Origin: Sesamum alatum
Taxonomy: Eukaryota > Streptophyta > Magnoliopsida > Lamiales > Pedaliaceae
NCBI GenBank assembly: GCA_034509735.1
Contig: JACGWO010000002.1
Coordinates: forward strand, 26,149,636-26,213,635
DNA length: 64,000 bases
Reading direction: 5' to 3'
Made by a program: the position numbers and the translations under genes. Shown piece after piece: positions 58,438 through 64,000 of the stretch (within the stretch, counting starts at the first letter, position 1; each line of letters opens with the position of its first letter). Below the pieces are notes generated by a model. The model worked only from the letters and a program-made list of their open reading frames with translations, searched no databases and was not told where the DNA came from.

Positions 58438-59379
58438 AAAAGAGGATATAAAAAACTCCCTATGAACCACTCAAGCTACTTCAGTTGAAGAAGCCAAGTG
58501 GCAGACCCAAGAAGATGAGGAGAAGGAGTCCTAATGAGATTCAGAACACTTCCACCAGGAAGGGTTTAACTTATACATGTAGCAATTGAAATTGGGCACA
58601 ACTAGAAGGGATGCAAGAATCCAACCTATCCTAACTCAAAATTCTACAATGCAAGTCCATTTACTTATGAATTTCCATTGAATTCTTAAATATTGAGTTA
58701 CTAATCTATTTTTGTTTTGCATCTTACAGGGCTCTGCAACAGTTGATGAATTGCCTATTTAAGGATCTCAAGGCTCACCACCATCTCAGGTACCTACAGC
58801 AAGGGGTAAAAACATGTAAAAAAAATATTGATCTTTTTTAATTGTTGTTCTGTTTTGAAAATGCTCCCTTTTTTGAAGCAAGAGGCAGTAGAAATTCAGA
58901 AAATTCCTCAACAAAATCAAGAGCAAAATCAGCAAGAAGCAAGGAAAAGGGTAAGACACTTTCAGATTTATTAATTTTGTTTTTTTATGAATTCAAAGAG
59001 TAATTTTTCAGATATGTCGATTTTTACTCTCTTCTTTTTTCAGAAGGAATCATCTTCTGGAGGAAGAGGCAAGGGAAAGCAGGCCACAAAGTATAGATCT
59101 GAACCCTCAAATGTAAATATTATTCAGTCTAATTCTGGGAAAAAAATCTTTGAGAATTGGGATTTCTGCTTACTAATATGTTGGTTTCCACTGCAAGAAA
59201 GAGTGACATATGAAGGCCCTAGAACTCAGCATTCCTGGGAAAATAGGGGCAACGCACCTCAACACAACAATCAATCACACATTCACCACCTTCTGCAGGT
59301 TCTTCAAGTGCAAATGTAGCTAGGAAGAGGCCCACAATTGACCAAGTCCTGCAGAATATTAGAGATAAGGCTAAGAATA
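58438..59379 (+). pseudogene. MULE transposase gene, 3' exons
   Basis: Continuation of the gene cut at 54255. KPSGRPKKMRRRSPNE and TYTCSN (58495-58590) match the proline/basic tail and zinc-knuckle start of MULE transposases. Intron borders are visible: acceptor TTACAG at about 58730, donor GTAAGA at about 58950 and acceptor TTTTTTCAG at 59041, followed by a basic Ser/Gly-rich exon. The next LTR starts at 59380. Confidence 0.65.
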
Positions 59380-59835
59380 TGTTAGAATAGGTGATCGTAA
59401 AGCCAATCTTGTTAGGCTTATGTAACCTATTTCTGACATTAGGTATTTAAATAAAGTTTATTTTGAATAAAAGTGATGTTCAGTTACAAAACTAGTACTT
59501 TGATTTTCTTCACTTAGTGCTTTGATATCTATAACTGTTCAATGCACAACCAATGCCCACAGACCGAAAGGTTAATCCAAGAAACTAGACTACGCATATG
59601 ATGGTAAGTCATGAAATGAGTTTCTGTGGATCGGTCTGAAATACTCCATCAAAGGCCTCGAATTGGGTATTGAAGGTCCATATGAGACTTGCACTAAGTA
59701 ATTGCAGTCGCATTTCATCGACAAGTGACAAAAGTCGTCTATGCAATATTAGTGGGTTAGCCAGCTCGGTGCCGGCTGACTGAGGTGACTCTCGGAAATC
59801 ATCATATGGGAAACCTTGAGTGGGTTGGTCGGTAT
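59380..59835 (+). repeat. Group C LTR, 5' part, interrupted by element 4
   Basis: It starts TGTTAGAATAGGTGATCG at the end of the MULE remnant and matches (reversed) the outer part of the group C LTR at 54255-58437. It is cut at 59835 by the element 4 LTR and would resume beyond the window. Whether it is solo or part of a full element cannot be told. Confidence 0.8.
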
Positions 59836-61476
59836 TGTTGGAATAGGTGACCAGAAAGCCAATAGGTTTGGCAATTTGTAACCTATCCGACAACTTGATG
59901 TGAATGTAATATTATTATGTGATGAATAAGATGAGTGTTCGTCACCAATGGTACCTTATTTGTTGCGCTCATCTTACATTTGTTAAAATGGTGTTTAACT
60001 TATATCGCAACAAAGCCCACAGACCATGGATAACAACTCATGCAGTTGGGCCACGCATTGGATGGTGGTCATGAAAACCAACTGATTAAGAGTTGGGTCT
60101 GAAACGTTCCAAGTCGAGGACCTCGAGACAGGGCATCGAGAGTCTTATTGAGACTTGCGTCAAGATTCATGTTCATTGGATGAGTGCCGTGTTTCATCGG
60201 CGACAGGCGTGGGACGCCTACACGATCTTGATGGGTTGGTCGACTGGGGTCGAGCCGACTGGACTGACTCACGGAGATCATCATATGGAAGCCTTGGAGG
60301 CTTGGTCGGTATGATTGATTTTCCCCGGTTCCGATAGTACGGGAGTAATCCTCAGACTTGAGGTATCATGGCAGTCGCGTGCACAGGACTGCTGTATCTT
60401 GGATCTGGCGAGAGGTAATCATTCTGTAAGATGATTATCATAAGCCTTGTCCAGTACAGTCGGAATGTGTAGCGAGGACGGTGGATTCCAAGAAGAGGAT
60501 CCTTCCCCTGTCAGTATGTGACAGAGGTATCTCCTATGCAATCGGAGACACGTTCATGCTGTTTGAAGCTGTGGCCACAGTGGTTGGTCGAACAGGGAAT
60601 GGTTTCCTGTGTCGACACAATGAAGCATACGTGGTCTCGAGTATTAAGTATAGATGCCTAGTGAAGGATGGGAACCGACGCCTAATTCCATACCCTAGAC
60701 TAAGGCCGGGAGACGGTAGATGGAAGGATCGTACCCGTACGGAATCGGCGCCTAAATGTTCACGCCAATTCACCTAGTCTCTAGTGCCATGGACCGTTGC
60801 TAGACGGCCACCCATGGTAACGGGCCCTTATGGGACACGGGCCCAAGTCTAGCTGAGGGGAACCTAAAGGGTCACACACAAATCACCGAGGAGGTTGAGA
60901 GATCGACTTGGAGTCAATCTCGAAGGATAAAATAAGTAATTGGATTACTTAAGGGAAAGTCCATTGGATGGACGGGCCGATATTGTATCGGGCTTTCATT
61001 TAATCGGTAAATTGAATTTTCGATTAAATATGGAAAGTTGAGATGTTGAGACGTTGGATCTTTTAATTGGATTAAAAGATCAACGGGAATAATTTAAATG
61101 GACATTAAATTGGATTTAATATTGGGTTCGTCGTAATTGGATTACGATAAAACCCGGTCCGTTAAATTATACCCGAGAGGAGAAATAATTCCTAATTTGG
61201 AATAGGAAGAAGTTGGACTTCTTCCCTTAATTAAACATGGCCGACACGCTCCCTTGCAGAAAGCAAAATCAGCCATATTTCATGCTAGGTGGTATGTTGA
61301 CTTATCTCTTTTGGAAAGAGACAAATCAACTCCAATCAAACTGTTCCCTTTTGGTATGATTTGATCATACCATAAATTTTGGTAGGCTTGATTGGAGAAT
61401 TGATGGTGATTGATTGGAATGAATCTAGACATCCTTGGATGAACCTAGACACATTTCAATAATCACATTAATTATG

Positions 61477-61485
61477 TATATATAT
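61477..61485 (+). promoter_or_regulatory. Candidate LTR TATA box of element 4
   Basis: TATATATAT is followed within about 60 bp by transcript-like leader sequence. Matching runs occur in the other group B LTRs. AT-rich context limits certainty. Confidence 0.35.
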
Positions 61486-61938
61486 TAGAATATACAACAC
61501 CTAGCATAAGTGATTCATTATTCATCTTTTTCTAGGAAAAAGAGAAGACAAAAATCCTCTCCTCTCTCTCAAAATTTCGTGCTCCGTCCCTCTCTTACAC
61601 TTGTGTTATTCAATTGATTTTGAATCAAGAAGAAGAACAAAGTAAGTTTAAGAGAACACTAATTCATAGTGTTCTTCTCTTAAACCGATTCCTTCCTAAA
61701 CCCGTTCTTTTCTAGCAAGAAGAACGTGTGTTTCTTCCGGTGTGGTGTGGATCACCTTTGGAGAATCCATACGTTTGGATTTCGTGAGCATTCCGGAGAA
61801 GGAACAACGCTAGTAGCCGGGAGCATACGCTAAACAATCAAAGGTAACGGTTTATTACGCTTTGATTGATTTCATTTGTATATCTATGCCCTATGTGTTT
61901 AAATATATGTTTTAATATTTACACATCCTACATCGAAC

Positions 61939-62047
61939 GCCCGGTTGAGCACCCAAGGGTACACCCCTTGGGATTCGCGTATTTTGAATTTGATTTAAAT
62001 TTACGCAACTTATCCACGTTTTCTCGCTTCCGCTCGCGCTCCCGGGC
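61939..62047 (+). promoter_or_regulatory. U5 structured region of element 4
   Basis: The hairpin CCCAAGGG (61952-61959), loop TACAC, CCCTTGGG (61965-61972) lies inside the outer GCCCGG/CCGGGC pairing. It ends 18 bp before the LTR end. Confidence 0.65.
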
Positions 62048-62067
62048 GGATCCGCTTGTCCTTCAAG

Positions 62068-62079
62068 TGGTATCAGAGC
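62068..62079 (+). promoter_or_regulatory. Primer binding site of element 4
   Basis: TGGTATCAGAGC lies two bases after the LTR and is complementary to initiator tRNA-Met. Confidence 0.92.
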
Positions 62080-63893
62080 CCGGTTCGATGTAAGGGGCAT
62101 AGATCTATGTGTTTGACATGATCTACTTGCTTTTAAATGGCTTTATTGGCATGTTAGATTACGTAAATATATGAATAATATGATGATTCAATTGTTTGGA
62201 TTTAATGGACTTTTGGCATGCTTAATTTTGTTAGATTGGATCTAAAATTGCATGCTTATTTTCAGAATAATATTAATTTTATTGTGCTGAAACAGTTTTG
62301 AAAAACAAAAAAAAAAAAAAAAAAAAATTTGGTCAGGCCGGCAGTGGCCGCGCGCAGGCGGGCGCGCGCTGTGCGCAGCCGGCCGCTGCTGGCCGAGGGC
62401 CAGCGCGCGGCACAGCGCGCGCGCGCGCTGCCCTGTGCGCGCAGGCGGCCGGCCAGCACAACGACTGGGCCGTTTTGTGCCGTTTTTCGACTTTTTCCGA
62501 AAAATTCGATTTTCTGTATTTTCTGCACAATATTCTGAAAATATGTTAATTTTGCATTTTTGATTTTGGGATAATTGGATTATTCCTTGAATTAAATTTG
62601 CTTAATTAATTTGGGATTAATACATGCATTGGATGCATTGTTTAAAATGTCCATTAAATTTCAAATTTGAATTTTGCATATTATTTTTATATTTATGCTT
62701 TTGTGATGTTCGACATCACTTGGGTATTTGGAATATCCATTGGTTATTTATGCATGATTATTTTGAATAATTATGTTATGTGAGTTGATGGAATCAACAT
62801 GGGATGATCACAAAGCCCTAGACCTTGTGTATGGATGAATGAATGTTTATTTATTTTCTGTTGGGTGGGGCCTGCATGCCTCTTGTTTTTGGGACTATCA
62901 TCTCCCGTATTTTCAGCCTCATGATGTTAAGGCTTGTATTCTTTATTACCGATGTATTACTTTCAGTTGTAATGAGAGTAGAAAGGATTGGTGAGGTTTC
63001 AATTTTAACAAGCAATTGGAGTCGGAGACCCCAAGGAGGAGCATCAAGGCGTGAAACAAGAGCACTACAAGGCCCATTGGAATGACAATGGGTATATTAC
63101 TATTGTAATAATTTAGGACCACCCTAGACAGACCATAGACTCACTGCGGGCTCAGTGGGTCGCATAGGTTGGGCTTGTGATCATCCTAACAGGGGTATGC
63201 TATGTTTTATGCATGCAGCGTTTTTTATTTATCGCTTTAAATATTGGATATTTATGCATGCTAAAACACAATAATGTGATGAGGTCTCGGTCATACACAA
63301 ACTCTCATTTGGTTGGACCAAATTAAATATTAGGCCCAGAACGGACTTGGATCAAAATGATATTTTGGTCTGTCCCAGCCTTCCATCCACAACAATGTGG
63401 TGAGGAAGCTACCACTACCCAAGTGTGGTCTCACGAGTCGTGGCACACTTGGACTAGGGGAAAGCTGCACTATTGTTGTGAACAAAAAGACTGCGCTCGC
63501 TATTTCCCTGTCTCACGAGTCGTGGGGGGCAACAGTTTGAGGCATGATTTGGTTGATGGGTCGGGCCCAACACTGAGTAACATGGTTCTCTTGGAGTCCT
63601 CGGGACCATGTGAATAGGTGAGGCAAAATATCTTGGGAATCTCATTGGATGAGAATGATATTGGATATCTCCCACGAGGTCTTCTTCATGTGAATCGTAA
63701 AAGCGGGGCATGGAGATTACGCTTGTGGATCCCAAGCCCACTAGGAAATGGTTTCCCGAAACTTCGCTTGAGAGTGGCGGGCTTTCGTATAAATAGTGGG
63801 AGGGTTAAAGACTAAAAGATCCAAGTCTTCAACTTGAACAATAATATTACCATCATCTGCTAATTTGTGCTTTACATTTTCATTAATGTAGAT
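62080..63893 (+). other. Element 4 leader, possible intron
   Basis: A 1.8-kb leader close to that of element 3. The candidate donor GTAAGG is at 62090. The candidate acceptor, ending TTAATGTAG at 63891, has a GCTAAT branch-like motif before it and lies two bases before the gag ATG. The GC-rich block is at 62333-62462, after a run of about 20 A. The TATA-like box is at 63788-63796. A small ORF is at 63618-63815. Confidence 0.75.
63419..63452 (+). promoter_or_regulatory. Conserved leader RNA hairpin, element 4
   Basis: The arms CCAAGTGTG and CACACTTGG surround CACGAGTCGTG (63432-63442), identical in form to element 3. The second palindrome is at 63514-63524. Confidence 0.6.
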
Positions 63894-64000
63894 ATGTCTA
63901 AGAACCAGTTAACCATGATTCTTGAGACTAAAAAATTCAACGGAACGAACTACTCGGACTGGCTGAGAAACCTGAGGATTGTCCTCGGTTTCGAGAACCA
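63894..64000 (+). CDS. gag: copia gag, first 35 codons (runs off window)
   Basis: The ATG follows the acceptor-like TGTAG by two bases. The frame is open to the window edge and starts MSKNQLTMILETKKFNG, matching gag of elements 1 and 3. Unlike element 3 it lacks the early one-base insertion and reads on through the WLRNLRIVL block, so this gag may be intact. Confidence 0.85.
   Translation, partial: MSKNQLTMILETKKFNGTNYSDWLRNLRIVLGFEN

Larger units (their letters stand above)
49660..59379 (+). mobile_element. Large MULE hit by several LTR insertions
   Basis: The left end GGGTGAATAGCAATTTACC and its repeated CAATTTACCCCC motifs are typical of plant MULE ends. A plus-strand, intron-containing transposase gene follows and is interrupted at 50838-53023, 54255-58437 and 59380. 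The right terminal repeat must lie beyond the window or was lost. With LTRs removed, the MULE is about 3.3 kb. The catalytic core is missing from the gene. Confidence 0.72.
59836..62065 (+). repeat. 5' LTR of element 4 (group B, 2230 bp)
   Basis: It runs TGTTGGAATAGG to CCTTCA. The TATATATAT run at 61477 is the best TATA candidate. A sense reading frame of 98 codons lies at 60481-60777. U5 has the outer pair GCCCGG (61939-61944) with CCGGGC (62042-62047) and the NACAC hairpin. Confidence 0.93.
59836..64000 (+). mobile_element. Ty1/copia element 4, 3' part outside window
   Basis: A complete group B LTR, primer site, 1.8-kb leader and the first 35 codons of gag, all without obvious damage. It inserted into the group C LTR, with GGTAT (59831-59835) as the left target repeat; the right one is outside. 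This is the best-preserved 5' end in the window and could belong to a young copy. Confidence 0.92.

Overview
This is plant nuclear DNA, almost certainly from a flowering plant. The evidence is a two-exon remnant of a plant tonoplast aquaporin (TIP2 type) with consensus plant splice sites, and dense plant transposon lineages: Ty1/copia with initiator-methionine tRNA primer sites, Tat-type Ty3/gypsy, L1 LINEs, MULEs, CACTA and MITEs. I cannot name the species. No clearly functional host gene is present; the aquaporin is the only recognisable one and it is broken. No rRNA, tRNA, CRISPR or organellar DNA was seen.

Layout. 1-7616: a copia element (element 1) whose 5' end lies outside the window; its integrase/RT/RNase H frame is open for 2.9 kb, but gag and protease are frameshifted. 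7966-14491: element 2, related to it, with two 2-kb LTRs and an internal deletion running from the primer site into integrase. 15040-20037: L1 and Ty3/gypsy fragments on the minus strand, separated by a solo copia LTR. 20038-29805: element 3, badly decayed, with a reverse-oriented solo LTR inside its integrase. 29955-32415: a MITE, a CACTA-like end and a 1.4-kb MULE. 32704-36997: the TIP2 remnant, with a deleted copia element inserted in exon 1. 38322-46908: a CACTA element containing a Tat-lineage gypsy element (with its antisense extra ORF), a MITE and a 44-bp minisatellite. 47109-48545: MULE and LINE fragments. 49660-59379: a large MULE missing its catalytic core, hit by at least three LTR insertions, one of them nested. 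59836-64000: element 4, with a complete LTR, primer site and leader and the first codons of gag.

The copia LTRs fall into three related groups: A (about 2.0 kb), B (about 2.2 kb) and C (about 1.96 kb). Five are solo LTRs with target-site duplications, so LTR-LTR recombination has been active here. The most notable observations are two candidate RNA structures shared by these elements. One is a hairpin in U5, just before the primer site, with a constant NACAC loop and compensatory stem changes. The other is a leader hairpin upstream of gag, with four compensatory base-pair changes between copies. The 1.8-kb leaders also look as if they could be spliced: there is a GTAAGG donor just after the primer site and a consensus acceptor a few bases before the gag start.
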